From the IMG/VR virus record IMGVR_UViG_3300044640_001478, positions 1 through 38,105 of that record: 38,105 nucleotides of DNA; one strand, given 5' to 3'. The notes beneath the pieces were generated by a model. It saw only the letters and a program-made list of their open reading frames with translations, was not told the origin of the DNA and made no database searches. The stretch comes from a virus. The translations under genes were made by a program, and so were the position numbers. Shown one piece after another: positions 8,972 through 18,181 of this stretch (the stretch's first letter is position 1; each line of letters opens with the position of its first letter).

Positions 8972-9297
8972 TGCACGCCGGCATGCTGGATCAGAGGGTG
9001 ACGCTGCGAGCGCCGACCGAAACGCGCGGCGCGGAATTCGGCGACCCGCAAATAGTGTGGGAGGACGTGGCTACGGTGTGGGCTGAAGTCTCTCCGATCA
9101 GCGGTCGCGAGTACTTTTTGCAGCGCGAGCAGCAATCGCAAATATCAGTGCGCGTGCGCATCCGCTACCGCGCCGACGTTACATCCATGTGGCGTGTGCA
9201 GCACGCGGGCAAGGTGTACGAGATCGAGAGCGTCATCGACGAGCGCAGCGCAGGCGAGGAGATGATACTGATGTGCACGGAGTATCGCAGTGGCTAG
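8971..9297 (+). CDS. head closure protein (Phage_H_T_join, SPP1 gp16-like)
   Basis: 108 aa. It starts HAGMLDQRVTLRAPTET, the standard opening of the head-tail joining family (SPP1 gp16 / HK97 gp7-like), and continues with EVSPISGREYF and a β-barrel pattern ending YEIESVIDERSAGEEMILMC. It caps the connector so packaged DNA does not leak. ATG 8971 is preferred over an upstream in-frame ATG because of its TAATG coupling. Confidence 0.88.
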   Translation: MHAGMLDQRVTLRAPTETRGAEFGDPQIVWEDVATVWAEVSPISGREYFLQREQQSQISVRVRIRYRADVTSMWRVQHAGKVYEIESVIDERSAGEEMILMCTEYRSG

Positions 9298-9838
9298 AGG
9301 ATTTGTAACGCTGTCCGCAAAAATAGAAGGACTGGTGGAAATAGAACGCCGCCTGTCGGCAATGCCTGTAGTCATACAACGGCGCATCTTGCGCGGAGCG
9401 TTGCGCGCTGGCGCAAGAGTATTCCGCCGGCACATGGTGCAGGAGGCTCCTATCAGCGGAGAGCGGCGGCTCGACTACACAGGGCTTGCGCCAAAAATTC
9501 CTGGCGATTTGCGCAGGTCGATCCGCGTTGGCAAGCCTTACATAGACAGAGGCAGACTGTCTATTACAACCAAAGCCGGCAACGATAAAGCTTTTTACGC
9601 GCAAATGGTTGAAGTCGGCGTGCGCCCTCACACAATCAGTCGCCGCCGCAATCTCGGGAGAAGCCGCAATGTGCTCGTTATCGCAAGACAATTTGTCAGC
9701 GGGCCAGTAAGACATCCAGGCTTTGCTGGTAGATTTTTTGCACGGTCTGCGCTGGCCTCTGGAGAGGGGCCTGCAGTTCTTGCATTTAGAAACTACTTTG
9801 ACAATCGCGTGCAGCAGTATTGGGTGACAGGAAAATGA
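9290..9838 (+). CDS. tail completion protein, HK97 gp10-like
   Basis: 182 aa with a GTG start (9290) overlapping the previous stop by 8 nt. It matches the HK97 gp10 family pattern: an N-terminal LVEIERRLSAMPVVIQRRILRGALRAGA helix, then VQEAPISG and a β-rich half with YAQMVEVGVRPH. It contributes to the neck / tail terminator interface. Codon choice in this gene and the next is less GC-biased (AGA, ATA, TTT) than in their neighbours, hinting at mosaic origin. Confidence 0.85.
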   Translation: MARGFVTLSAKIEGLVEIERRLSAMPVVIQRRILRGALRAGARVFRRHMVQEAPISGERRLDYTGLAPKIPGDLRRSIRVGKPYIDRGRLSITTKAGNDKAFYAQMVEVGVRPHTISRRRNLGRSRNVLVIARQFVSGPVRHPGFAGRFFARSALASGEGPAVLAFRNYFDNRVQQYWVTGK

Positions 9839-10227
9839 AGGCGGAAAAAGCTGTATTTGCTTTGCTGTCTTTGTCCAGTGGGATTTCTGCCATCGTCGGT
9901 CAGCGTGTGTTTCTGATTGCCGCTGCAGAAGAAACGCCAGCCCCGTTGTTGACATTTCGCAAGACATCCGCGCAACGCTCAACGCAGATTTCGGCGGGTA
10001 CGCAGTTAGTGAGCGCGCAAATAGAAGTGCTGTGCATTGCCACCACAGGACAGGAATTGCTTGAGCTTGCCGAGCAGGTGCGTTTAGCGCTTCTACACCA
10101 GTCGGGCACGTTCGGCGGCACGGAAGTGATCGTCGTGCGCGACGCGGACGAAGGGCCGCAAGAGTACGAGCCAACACTGCGCGAGTTCGTACAGACGTGG
10201 ACGTTCACGCTGGATTTTGAAGAGTAG
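9835..10227 (+). CDS. tail terminator/completion protein, DUF3168
   Basis: 130 aa. An ATGA overlap with the preceding gene fixes the start at 9835. The pattern AEKAVFALLSLSSGISAIVGQRVFL, then PLLTFRKTSAQ and VLCIATTGQELLELAEQVRLAL fits DUF3168, the gpU-like tail terminator fold that ends tail-tube growth. Position between the gp10-like and tube genes agrees. Confidence 0.85.
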   Translation: MKAEKAVFALLSLSSGISAIVGQRVFLIAAAEETPAPLLTFRKTSAQRSTQISAGTQLVSAQIEVLCIATTGQELLELAEQVRLALLHQSGTFGGTEVIVVRDADEGPQEYEPTLREFVQTWTFTLDFEE

Positions 10228-10277
10228 CGGAAACCCCTGCCCGTTCCGCTCGGGCATCACGAAAGAGGAAAATCATC

Positions 10278-10937
10278 ATGGCACGCACTGCTGTAAACGG
10301 TGCGGTGCTGGCGATTGCCAGCGCCTACGGCACCGCATTTAACTTCACCGCAGCGACCAACGCCACCGAGTGCGTGGTCACGGCTGCGGTAGGCCACGGC
10401 ATCATCGTCGGCGATATTGTGGAGGTCGTCACAAGCGGATGGCAGCGGGCTGAGGCACGCATTTTCCGCGTTTCTGTGGTAGCGACCAACAACTTGACCT
10501 TGGAAGGCTTTAATACCACGAGCGCCACGCTTTTCCCGACCGGCTCCGGCGCTGGCACAATGCGCAAAATCAACACTTGGCAGAACGTTAGCCAAGTCAT
10601 CAATATCTCGCAGTCTGGCGGTGAGCAGCAGTTCTTGTCCTATCAGTATTTGGATCAGGACATCCAGTCGCAAATTCCGACTACGCGCAACCCAACCGCC
10701 TTGCAGCTTGAGTTGCACGACGACATCACACAGGCTTTCTACGCGACGATTACCGCCGCGCAGCAGTCACAATCGCTCACCGCATTCCGGATCACCGCGC
10801 GCGACGGCAAGAAGTGGTTCGGCAATGCCTACTTGAGCTTGGCTGGCTTCCCGACGATGGAAGCTAACAACGTGCTACGTCGCACTCTGGACATGGCGCT
10901 GGTTGGCGATCCGCCGGCTACCTCCTACTCCACGTAA
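10278..10937 (+). CDS. major tail tube protein
   Basis: 219 aa, preceded by AAAGAGGAAA as RBS. The β-rich sequence has an Ig-like/tube fold pattern (VVTAAVGHGIIVGDIVEVVTSGW, TMRKINTWQNVSQVI, QYLDQDIQSQIPTTRNPTAL), as in the Phage_TTP family. It stacks as rings around the tape measure. It is followed directly by the G/GT chaperones, the standard order. Confidence 0.88.
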   Translation: MARTAVNGAVLAIASAYGTAFNFTAATNATECVVTAAVGHGIIVGDIVEVVTSGWQRAEARIFRVSVVATNNLTLEGFNTTSATLFPTGSGAGTMRKINTWQNVSQVINISQSGGEQQFLSYQYLDQDIQSQIPTTRNPTALQLELHDDITQAFYATITAAQQSQSLTAFRITARDGKKWFGNAYLSLAGFPTMEANNVLRRTLDMALVGDPPATSYST

Positions 10938-10946
10938 GGGGTTGAC

Positions 10947-11330
10947 ATGGACTTTGCCGACATTGCCCGACGTGCCGCGGCTGCGCGTGAGTTCACACAC
11001 ACAATCAACGCGGCGCAGTTCACGTTGCGCTTGCCAACCCGGCACGAGGCCACTGTTGCCCTGCTGCGCGCCAGCGGCGGCGGAGACTTTGCCGCGGCGG
11101 CCATGGTCGAGTTTCGCCGCGCTCTGCTCGCTGCCGGCATCGTGGGTTGGGGCGGCATCGTGGTGGGCGACATCGTGCCTGGCGGCGGGGACGAGTCTTT
11201 GCCCTGGGCAGCGGCTGCCGTGCCGCTGCTGCTCGACAACCGGCCCGACTATGCAGACGCGCTGGGCGAGGTCTACATGGCCCGCATGGCAGAGCGCACC
11301 TCTGCTACCGAGGCCGCAGAAAAAAACTGA
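10947..11330 (+). CDS. tail assembly chaperone (G-like)
   Basis: 127 aa zero-frame product. The first domain is an α-helical adaptor (FADIARRAAAAREFTH, RLPTRHEATVALLRA) like those that bind the tape measure protein. The last codons are GAA AAA AAC TGA; the A7 run (11320-11326) followed by C forms a slippery heptamer A AAA AAC directly before the stop, allowing the longer GT product. Confidence 0.85.
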   Translation: MDFADIARRAAAAREFTHTINAAQFTLRLPTRHEATVALLRASGGGDFAAAAMVEFRRALLAAGIVGWGGIVVGDIVPGGGDESLPWAAAAVPLLLDNRPDYADALGEVYMARMAERTSATEAAEKN

Positions 11331-11581
11331 CCGAGCGCCTGCGCTGGGACAGGCGGGCTGCGCGCCCACAGCCAGCCGCGCAGGCGCTGCTCTTTGAGGA
11401 CGACGATCCGCCCCCGTACAGCCTGGAGGCGGCGCAGGCGCTGCACTGCTGGCAGTGGTGCGGCGGATGGGCTCCGGAGCGCTGGCCGCTGTACGCCACG
11501 CTGCACCACGTAGACGACTGGGATAGACTGCCCCTGTACCTTGCGGCGATCCGCGACGAACTGAACGCCCCTTTGGACTGA
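10947..11581 (+). CDS. frameshifted tail chaperone (GT-like), -1 shift at 11321-11327
   Basis: A -1 shift on A AAA AAC leads out of frame 3 into the frame that reads LTERLRWDRRAARPQP and ends at TGA 11579-11581, adding about 84 residues. The extension has a Trp-rich C-terminus (HCWQWCGGWAPERWPLY) as in other GT extensions. The frame relation is exactly -1, and the extension has no start codon of its own in a sensible place. In lambda the G:GT ratio controls tape measure folding and tail assembly; this is inferred here from order and frame geometry. Confidence 0.82.
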
Positions 11582-11587
11582 CGCCGA

Positions 11588-13417
11588 ATGCCGCGCAATG
11601 AAGCAAAGATCACGCTGACTGCAGAAGACCGCGCCAGCGCCGCGCTGCGCCAAGTGCGCGCGGAAGCCAGCAAACTGCAGCCGGCTATCGGCCAGATTCG
11701 CGATGTCGCCTCCAGCATCGGCCTGTTGGCCGGCGGCGGCATCACGCTGTCGCTGGCAGGTGCGGCCTCTGCCATTCGCACGATGGTGGGCGCGCTGGAT
11801 GACCTTGATGAGGCATCGCAGGCGGCGGGCGTGTCTGCGGTAGCGCTGGCGGAACTGCGGCAGGGCGCAGCGCAGGCAGGCGTTGGCGCATCGGAGCTTG
11901 ACACAGCCGTCACCAGGCTTAACGTCAAGCTGGCTGATGCCGCCGCAGGCAACGAGCAGGCCGCTGCCCTGTTCCGCGCGTTGGGCGTTGCGGTCACAGA
12001 CACCAACGGCAAAGTGCGCGACACGGACGCCGTGCTGGCCGACGTGGCCGAGCAGTTTGCCGGCTACGCGGACGGCGCAAACAAAAGCGCGCTGGCGGTC
12101 GATCTGTTTGGTCGTGCCGGCGCGCGGCTAATCCCGTACCTCAATCAGGGCGCGGACGGGCTGCGGGTCTACTCCGGTCTGACCGAGGAAACGGTCAAGC
12201 AATCCGCGGCGCTGCAATCCGAGTTCGACAAGCTGTCAGCGGCCACCAAGCGCTGGGGGTATGAACTGGCGGGCGTTGTCGTGCCGGCCCTGAACAAGCT
12301 CATCGATATCGTGCCGCGCATTGACTTCGGCGAGGCCCTGCGCGGATTCGGCACTGGCGGCATCGGCGGCATCTTCAAAAACCTGGAAGGTCAGGTAGCT
12401 GCCATCCGGTCGGCGTCGCAGGCGCTCGAATCGCAGCGAAGAGTCGAAGACCGCGGCTTCACGCCAGGGCGAGAAGCTCCTGTTGTGCAGCGTGCATCCG
12501 CGGGCGGCTCCAACGCCGCCGCCGTTAAAGAGCGGCGCACTGCCGAGAAGGACATCAACGTCATCATGCGCGAGCGCTACGAACTTGCGCTGCGCGAGGC
12601 CAATGGCATCCAGGCCGGCATCGACGCCGATCGCGCTCGCGCCGCCGGCCTACAAAAGCAGATTGAAGATCTTGCCGGCATCACTCGCGCGCGCGAGCAA
12701 CTCTCTGCGCAAAACGAACTCGACAAGGCTTTTTTCGATGGCTACGTGCAGGTGCTGGAAGACGGCACACAGGTGCTACGGCAACTCACGCAGGCCGAGT
12801 ACGACCTTGCTAGCGCGCGGAATCAGGGTATAGTTCAGGCGGCGCAGGATATTGAAAAAGCCAGCGACGCCGCAGATCAATTTGCCCTGACCATGACCAG
12901 CGCAGTGAGCCAGCTAATTACTGGCGGCGGCAGCGCCGGCGATGTTTTCAAAGCGCTGTTGCAAGACATTACTCAGTTAGTTGTCAAGCTCACGGTACTA
13001 GAGCCGTTGGCTGCGCAAATCAAAGATATTTTTGGCGGCGGCGGCGCTGGCGGAGGCGGTTCAGGATTTTTGTCTTTGTTTAGCTCTCTCTTTGGGGGCG
13101 GGCTAGCCTCTGGCGGCCCAGTGCAAGCCGGGCGTACTTATCTAGTGGGTGAGCGCGGGCCGGAACTGCTGGTTTCCGGCAGCGCAGGACGGGTGATCCC
13201 CAACCACGCCATCGGCGGCGCAAACGTGTCAATTAGTGTCATTAACAACGCGGGGGCGCAGGTATCTGCTACCAGCCGGCAGGACGGCGGCGGCACGTCA
13301 ATCGACGTCATCATTGACTCCGTGGAGTCCGCCCTGGCTGGCAACGTCACGCGCGGGCGCGGCTCTCTGTACAGCAGCATGCAGGGCGCATTTGGCTTGC
13401 GTTCCGCCGCGAGGTAA
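11588..13417 (+). CDS. tail tape measure protein
   Basis: 609 aa. The N-terminus resembles lambda-like tape measures (EDRASAALRQVRAEASKLQ). It has hydrophobic/Gly-rich segments around 40-60 (SSIGLLAGGGITLSLAGAA) and a long helical coil. The C-terminus is the lambda gpH type: GGGLASGGPVQAGRTYLVGE, RGPELLVSGSAGRVIPN. Using about 0.15 nm per residue, tail length would be near 90 nm (inference). It scaffolds the tail tube and enters the host envelope at infection. Confidence 0.93.
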   Translation: MPRNEAKITLTAEDRASAALRQVRAEASKLQPAIGQIRDVASSIGLLAGGGITLSLAGAASAIRTMVGALDDLDEASQAAGVSAVALAELRQGAAQAGVGASELDTAVTRLNVKLADAAAGNEQAAALFRALGVAVTDTNGKVRDTDAVLADVAEQFAGYADGANKSALAVDLFGRAGARLIPYLNQGADGLRVYSGLTEETVKQSAALQSEFDKLSAATKRWGYELAGVVVPALNKLIDIVPRIDFGEALRGFGTGGIGGIFKNLEGQVAAIRSASQALESQRRVEDRGFTPGREAPVVQRASAGGSNAAAVKERRTAEKDINVIMRERYELALREANGIQAGIDADRARAAGLQKQIEDLAGITRAREQLSAQNELDKAFFDGYVQVLEDGTQVLRQLTQAEYDLASARNQGIVQAAQDIEKASDAADQFALTMTSAVSQLITGGGSAGDVFKALLQDITQLVVKLTVLEPLAAQIKDIFGGGGAGGGGSGFLSLFSSLFGGGLASGGPVQAGRTYLVGERGPELLVSGSAGRVIPNHAIGGANVSISVINNAGAQVSATSRQDGGGTSIDVIIDSVESALAGNVTRGRGSLYSSMQGAFGLRSAAR

Positions 13418-13420
13418 CAC

Positions 13421-13783
13421 ATGGCAGCATGGCCCACCTACGCGCGGATGGAGGCCGCCATCACTGAGACGCGCGAGTCCGCTCTGCTGCGGGAGGCCGT
13501 CGAGTCCGGCCCGCCAAAACAGCGTCGCACCAAGTCGCGCGTAATGGTCACGCTTGCTGGCACAGTGCTGTTCCGCACGGCGGCGGACTACGCCGCCTTC
13601 ATGACGTGGTTCGCCACCACGATCAAGCACGGGCAAGACTGGTTTGATTTCGTGCACCCGCGCACCGGCGCTATCGTGCAGGCGCGCTTTGTCGGCGGGT
13701 CTGAGCTTGGCGCTGGCGAATACCTGCGCTCCCGTGGCAGCTTGATTAGACAGCCAGTGACGCTGGAGTACTGGAGCGCATGA
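13421..13783 (+). CDS. minor tail protein (lambda M-like position)
   Basis: 120 aa between the tape measure and the DUF1833/L-like gene, the slot of lambda gpM. It shows ALLREAVESGPPKQRRT, then a YAAFMTWFATTIKHGQDWFDF segment and ARFVGGSELG, typical of this small β-rich tail-tip family. It probably sits at the distal tail. Its end overlaps the next ATG by 4 nt. Confidence 0.72.
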   Translation: MAAWPTYARMEAAITETRESALLREAVESGPPKQRRTKSRVMVTLAGTVLFRTAADYAAFMTWFATTIKHGQDWFDFVHPRTGAIVQARFVGGSELGAGEYLRSRGSLIRQPVTLEYWSA

Positions 13784-14250
13784 CCTACTCCGCGAACTAT
13801 CGAGCCGACGTGCAGTCGGTCAACGGAGACGACGTATCGATCTTGTTGCTGGAGATCACGCATGCGGATCTTGCTGGCCCGGTGCGCGTATGCAACAACA
13901 CGGAGGACGTGGTGAGTGGCGGACAGAACTACGTTGCCACCGCCTTCCAGTTTTCGCTACCGGACGACAGAGACGGCCAACCCCCGCGTGCTACGCTGAC
14001 TTTTGGCAACGTGGGCCGCGACCTGATGCAGTGGATCGAGCAGGCCGGCGGCGGCGAAGGCGCAGCCCTTACCGTTCGTCAGATACGCGCTGGCGCGCCA
14101 GATGTGATCGAGTACGAGATCACGGTTTCGCTGCAATCCATAACCGCCACGGTGTCGAGCATTACCGCCGAACTCGGCTACGACGCTTTGCTGGATCGAC
14201 CTGTGATGCAACTGCGCTACGACCCATCCGTAGCGCCAGGGATTTTCTGA
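13780..14250 (+). CDS. DUF1833 tail tip protein (lambda L-like)
   Basis: 156 aa. It matches DUF1833 in pattern: ILLLEITHADLAGPVRVCNNTEDV, FSLPDDRDGQPPRATLTFGNVGRDL and a C-terminal LDRPVMQLRYDP. These proteins occupy the place of gpL at the tail tip, linking the tube end to the central fibre. TGATG coupling to the next gene. Confidence 0.85.
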   Translation: MTYSANYRADVQSVNGDDVSILLLEITHADLAGPVRVCNNTEDVVSGGQNYVATAFQFSLPDDRDGQPPRATLTFGNVGRDLMQWIEQAGGGEGAALTVRQIRAGAPDVIEYEITVSLQSITATVSSITAELGYDALLDRPVMQLRYDPSVAPGIF

Positions 14251-14663
14251 TGGCGGACGCGGTCGTAATCGAGCGTTACGTGGGACTGCCCTACGTGCCG
14301 GGCCGCTACGACTGCGCCGACCTGGTGATACAGGTCGCGCGCGAGGTCTACGGGCGCAGCGTAACGCTGCCGCAAGACCGCCCGCGCCCGACGCGCGTCA
14401 TGAGCATGGCGCGCACCATCGGGCGTCTGCAAGCGTCAGTCGCTGCGCCGCGCGCCGCTGGTGAGCCGCCGCAGGACGGTGACGGTGTGCTGCTGTCTCG
14501 CGGGTTAGCGCGTCCTACGCATATCGGCATCGTCGCGTATCTGGCGGGCGAACCGTGGGTGCTGCACAACGACGACTGCTGGGGGTCGAGCATCCTTACG
14601 CGCGTGCGCGATCTGCGCGCTGCGGGGTGGACGCTGCACGGGGTCTACACGTGGATATCGTGA
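14250..14663 (+). CDS. NlpC/P60-like tail tip protein (lambda K-like)
   Basis: 137 aa. Cys22 lies in the NlpC motif PGRYDCADLV, and His91 in RPTHIGIVAYL gives the catalytic pair of an NlpC/P60 cysteine peptidase. It lacks the JAB domain found in lambda gpK, so it is the peptidase half only. Expected role: local peptidoglycan cleavage or tip assembly during DNA entry. TGATG coupling to the preceding gene; its stop overlaps the J-like start. Confidence 0.85.
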   Translation: MADAVVIERYVGLPYVPGRYDCADLVIQVAREVYGRSVTLPQDRPRPTRVMSMARTIGRLQASVAAPRAAGEPPQDGDGVLLSRGLARPTHIGIVAYLAGEPWVLHNDDCWGSSILTRVRDLRAAGWTLHGVYTWIS

Positions 14664-17600
14664 CGACGCAGCCTGCCGGCCGAGTGCAGCCGCAGGCGAT
14701 CATCGGTGCAGACCCGCTGGGCATCGGGCGCGAGTACGGCTACGTGCTGCTTGCCCCAGGTGAGACGCTGTCCGGGTACTTCGACCGTGTTGGCATCGAC
14801 ATTGCCCGCCCGGTGGTGGTTAGGCTTAATGGCGCTCGCGTGCCGCGCGGGATGTGGGCGCGCACGCGCCCGCACACTGGACAATTGATCGAGGTGCAGG
14901 CAGTAGCGCATGGCGGCAGCGGGCGCAGCGGCACCAAGATCTTGGCCGGGGTGATCCTGGCTGCAATTGGCGCGGTAAGCGGACAGGCGTTTTTGTTGAA
15001 CTTTGGCGTCGGCATTGCGCTGGCCGGGGTGTCGTCGCTGCTGACCAAGACGCCCCAACTGAGACAGTTTCGCAGCGAGCAAACGTCGCCGACTTACAGC
15101 CTGACCGGTGCCAGCAATAGCGCCCGCGCCTACGAGCCGCTGCCGATGGTGCTCGGCACGCACCGCATCGTGCCAGACTACGGCGCTGCGCCGTACACGG
15201 AGTTCGAGGGCGACGATCAATACCTGTACTGCACATTCCATTTCGGTTTGATCTGCCACGGCTTGCAGGTATACGACCTGAAAATCGGCGACACGTCCAT
15301 CAACGAGTATCAGGGCGTCACGCTGCAATGGTCGGGAGACGACGGCGCGCTGACGCTTGCGCGCTCCAACGTTGACACGATTGCGGGCGGCTCTCTGACC
15401 AATGCCGGCGGCCCCGTAACGCGCACGTCGTCCGAAGACACCGTCGAACTTGCGGTCGACATCGAGGGGTATTTGTTCCGCCAAGGCGACAACGGCATCG
15501 AGCCGCGCAGCGTGACGCTGATCGGCGAATACCGCCCCGTTGGCAGCGGAACCTGGCTACCATTTTTCACTTCAGGCTTTGCGACTGCTACGGAGTACTG
15601 GTCGGAAGGGTACTACGACGGCCCAAACTGGGTGCAGTACAGCTTTGACCCATCTGCCTCCGCACAGCACGTCGATGGGGCGTTTTCGCGCACGCTGACC
15701 ACCTACGTCGGCGGCGACTCTGGTGGGTACGTCATCAGCACTGATCTGTATTGGCGACGCGTGACCTACAGCGAGGCGGCAGCGTCGCAATACCAAACGC
15801 CGTCGTCGTACTACCCCAGCGGCAATGCTTCCGCGCAAGTGATCGAGCACGGCAGCACCAAACCGCTACGGCTGACCTACCGCCGCAGCGTGGCGCAGGG
15901 GCAATACCAAGTGCGGTTGTTCCGCTCGTCCGCAGATGAGACGGACAGCCGCGTCACGTCGCAGATCGCATGGAGCGTGCTCCGAAGCTATCAGGCCGAC
16001 ACCGCTAGCTATTCGGGCCAGCGCAGGCTCGCCGTCAAGATCAAGGCAAGCGGTCAGTTGCAAGGCACGCTTGACAATCTGAGCGCCACGGCGCGCCGAG
16101 TGATCCCGGTGCGCGATGCAGTGGGCAATTGGTCGCTGCTAGAGAGCGGAGGCAGCAACCCGGCATGGCTTTTTGCGTTTGTCGCCCGCGGCTGGCGTCA
16201 AGGTGGGCGCTTGGTGTGGGGCGCGGGGTTGAGCGACGCGCAGATCGACTTTGAATCGCTGTACGCTTGGGCGCAGTTTTGCGCCTCAGCCAACCTGACC
16301 TTCAGCGGGGTGATCGATACCAGTGCCACAGTGGGCGAGATGCTGACAGCGATCTGCTCGGCAGGTCGCGGCAGTTACACCTTTACAGGTGGTCGACTGG
16401 GCGTCGTTTGGGACGCGCCCAATCTGCCCATCTCTGGAGTCGTCGGCATGGGCAACATCGTTGCCGGCAGCTTCTCCGTGCAATATGTGACCGAGCGACC
16501 TTACGACGAAGTGGTTGTCGCCTTTCTCAACGCCGCCAATGGATACGCGCAAGAAGAAGTGCGCGTCACAGTGCCGGGCGTGACTGCGCCGCGCAAGACG
16601 CAGCGTGTCGAGCTACTTGGCGTTACCAGTCGCGACCAGGCGGGCCGGGCCGCAAACCTCGCGGTGGCAGCGCTGGTTTACAGAAAGAAAATCGTCTCGT
16701 GGACGATGGACATTGAGGGGACACTGCTGCGTCGTGGCGATGTCGTCGCTATTTCGCACGACATGACGCAATGGGGATACGCCGGGCGTCTGGTGGCGCT
16801 GACTGGCGACGGCTTGGCAAACACGACCACGCTGACGCTTGACCGGCGCGTGCCGTTCAACTCCATCGTGCCGGGGGATACCTGGATTGGCGTGCGCGCC
16901 CCTAACGAGTCGAGTTACCGCGTCATGCGCGTGTCCGTCGTTGGCGTTGGCGCAGACGTCGACAACGACGTGGTGACGCTTGTGCAAGACTGGCCGCCAT
17001 CGGTGCCTCTGCCTGGAACGACTCGTCCAGCCGTCGATTATCTCTACATCTACGACTTCGACCCAACGCCTGGGGCGCGCTACAAGGTGCTCTCGCGCGT
17101 GCCGCGCGTCACGTCCGACGGCGGCGTGCAGGTCGAGTTTCAGGCGGTGCCCGACCCTGCGCAGTACTACGCCGCAGAGGGGGGCACGTATGACGTAGTG
17201 GCACCCGACACGCTGCTCGACACCACGGCGTCGATCAGCAACCTCACGGTGACGGAGCAGGTTATCCCCTCGCAGGGCATCGAGACGATAGAGCTTACGG
17301 CCACGTGGTCGGCAAACACGCAGTACGCGACCGCCAAGGTGTGGGGCGTGGTGGGCGGCGAGACAGTGCAGATCGGATCCGTCGATGGCGGTCGCCGCAG
17401 AATCAGTTGGACGGCTCGCCACGGCGAAGTGTGGACAATTTACGTGCAGCCGTTCAACGCACTTGGGCAGCCTGGCACAGTGCAGTCTGTGCAGTACACG
17501 GTGGGCGGGCTGGTTACGCCAAGCCCTGGTACCTTTGCTGTTGCGGTCGCCGCCAATGGCACGCGCATCTATTCGTGGACGCTGCTTGGCGACACCTGGC

Positions 17601-18181
17601 CGCGCACGCTGCGCGGAGTGCGCATCCGCTATGGCTTGGGTACAGGCCTGCTGTGGGACGCCATGCAGCCGCTCGACACTGACGGTGGCGCGTACCGGGT
17701 CAGTCCGGTGCACAGCCTCTTCCCTGGCCCGTCTGGGCACTACACATTTGCCTTGCGGGCTGAGGATACGGACGGCAACCTGTCGGCAACGGTGCTTTAC
17801 ACCGAGTTGACAATCGCCTACGGCGCGCTGCTGGATGACACTAGCATCTACGGGTTCAAAAGCCTGTTTCAGAACGCCTACACGGGCGCATCCGCCCTCG
17901 CGCTGGTGGACAACGGCAAAGCGCACGTCAAGACCGATGCGACGCGCGTAGACGTGCCGGCAAACCTTCCTGTCGGCATGCTGAGCACCATCATCAACGA
18001 CAACGACAGCGGCGCGTGGATGCAGATTGCATTTGAGTCGTCTGTGGCGGTAGTGCAGGGTCGATCCGATACCGATGGTCTGGACACCTGGTATCTGGCA
18101 CCCATGCAGATGCTGAGTTTGACCAAGCTTCGGCAGAATGTGTGGCTGATCTCTGGCCGCGTGCTGGCGGCTGCGCCATGA
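14660..18181 (+). CDS. tail tip/host specificity protein J-like, with N-terminal gpI-like region
   Basis: 1173 aa from GTG 14660 (GTGA overlap with the peptidase gene; GTG 14651 is an alternative). Residues 1-80 look like the ubiquitin-like gpI region (VVVRLNGARVPRGMW), then a hydrophobic stretch (ILAGVILAAIGAVSGQAFLL...GVSSLL) like the gpI membrane-type helices, then the J core beginning SNSARAYEPLPMVLGTHRI. Fibronectin-III-like domains follow in the last third (TVTEQVIPSQGIETIELTATW onwards). It is probably the baseplate hub and central fibre; the C-terminus should carry host specificity. The apparent I-J fusion explains the absence of a separate I gene. Confidence 0.88.
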   Translation: MTTQPAGRVQPQAIIGADPLGIGREYGYVLLAPGETLSGYFDRVGIDIARPVVVRLNGARVPRGMWARTRPHTGQLIEVQAVAHGGSGRSGTKILAGVILAAIGAVSGQAFLLNFGVGIALAGVSSLLTKTPQLRQFRSEQTSPTYSLTGASNSARAYEPLPMVLGTHRIVPDYGAAPYTEFEGDDQYLYCTFHFGLICHGLQVYDLKIGDTSINEYQGVTLQWSGDDGALTLARSNVDTIAGGSLTNAGGPVTRTSSEDTVELAVDIEGYLFRQGDNGIEPRSVTLIGEYRPVGSGTWLPFFTSGFATATEYWSEGYYDGPNWVQYSFDPSASAQHVDGAFSRTLTTYVGGDSGGYVISTDLYWRRVTYSEAAASQYQTPSSYYPSGNASAQVIEHGSTKPLRLTYRRSVAQGQYQVRLFRSSADETDSRVTSQIAWSVLRSYQADTASYSGQRRLAVKIKASGQLQGTLDNLSATARRVIPVRDAVGNWSLLESGGSNPAWLFAFVARGWRQGGRLVWGAGLSDAQIDFESLYAWAQFCASANLTFSGVIDTSATVGEMLTAICSAGRGSYTFTGGRLGVVWDAPNLPISGVVGMGNIVAGSFSVQYVTERPYDEVVVAFLNAANGYAQEEVRVTVPGVTAPRKTQRVELLGVTSRDQAGRAANLAVAALVYRKKIVSWTMDIEGTLLRRGDVVAISHDMTQWGYAGRLVALTGDGLANTTTLTLDRRVPFNSIVPGDTWIGVRAPNESSYRVMRVSVVGVGADVDNDVVTLVQDWPPSVPLPGTTRPAVDYLYIYDFDPTPGARYKVLSRVPRVTSDGGVQVEFQAVPDPAQYYAAEGGTYDVVAPDTLLDTTASISNLTVTEQVIPSQGIETIELTATWSANTQYATAKVWGVVGGETVQIGSVDGGRRRISWTARHGEVWTIYVQPFNALGQPGTVQSVQYTVGGLVTPSPGTFAVAVAANGTRIYSWTLLGDTWPRTLRGVRIRYGLGTGLLWDAMQPLDTDGGAYRVSPVHSLFPGPSGHYTFALRAEDTDGNLSATVLYTELTIAYGALLDDTSIYGFKSLFQNAYTGASALALVDNGKAHVKTDATRVDVPANLPVGMLSTIINDNDSGAWMQIAFESSVAVVQGRSDTDGLDTWYLAPMQMLSLTKLRQNVWLISGRVLAAAP

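Noticed and set aside
14555-14659. Extended N-terminus for the J-like protein
   Set aside because: It would be the out-of-frame end of the NlpC gene; the GTGA junction at 14660 is the natural start.
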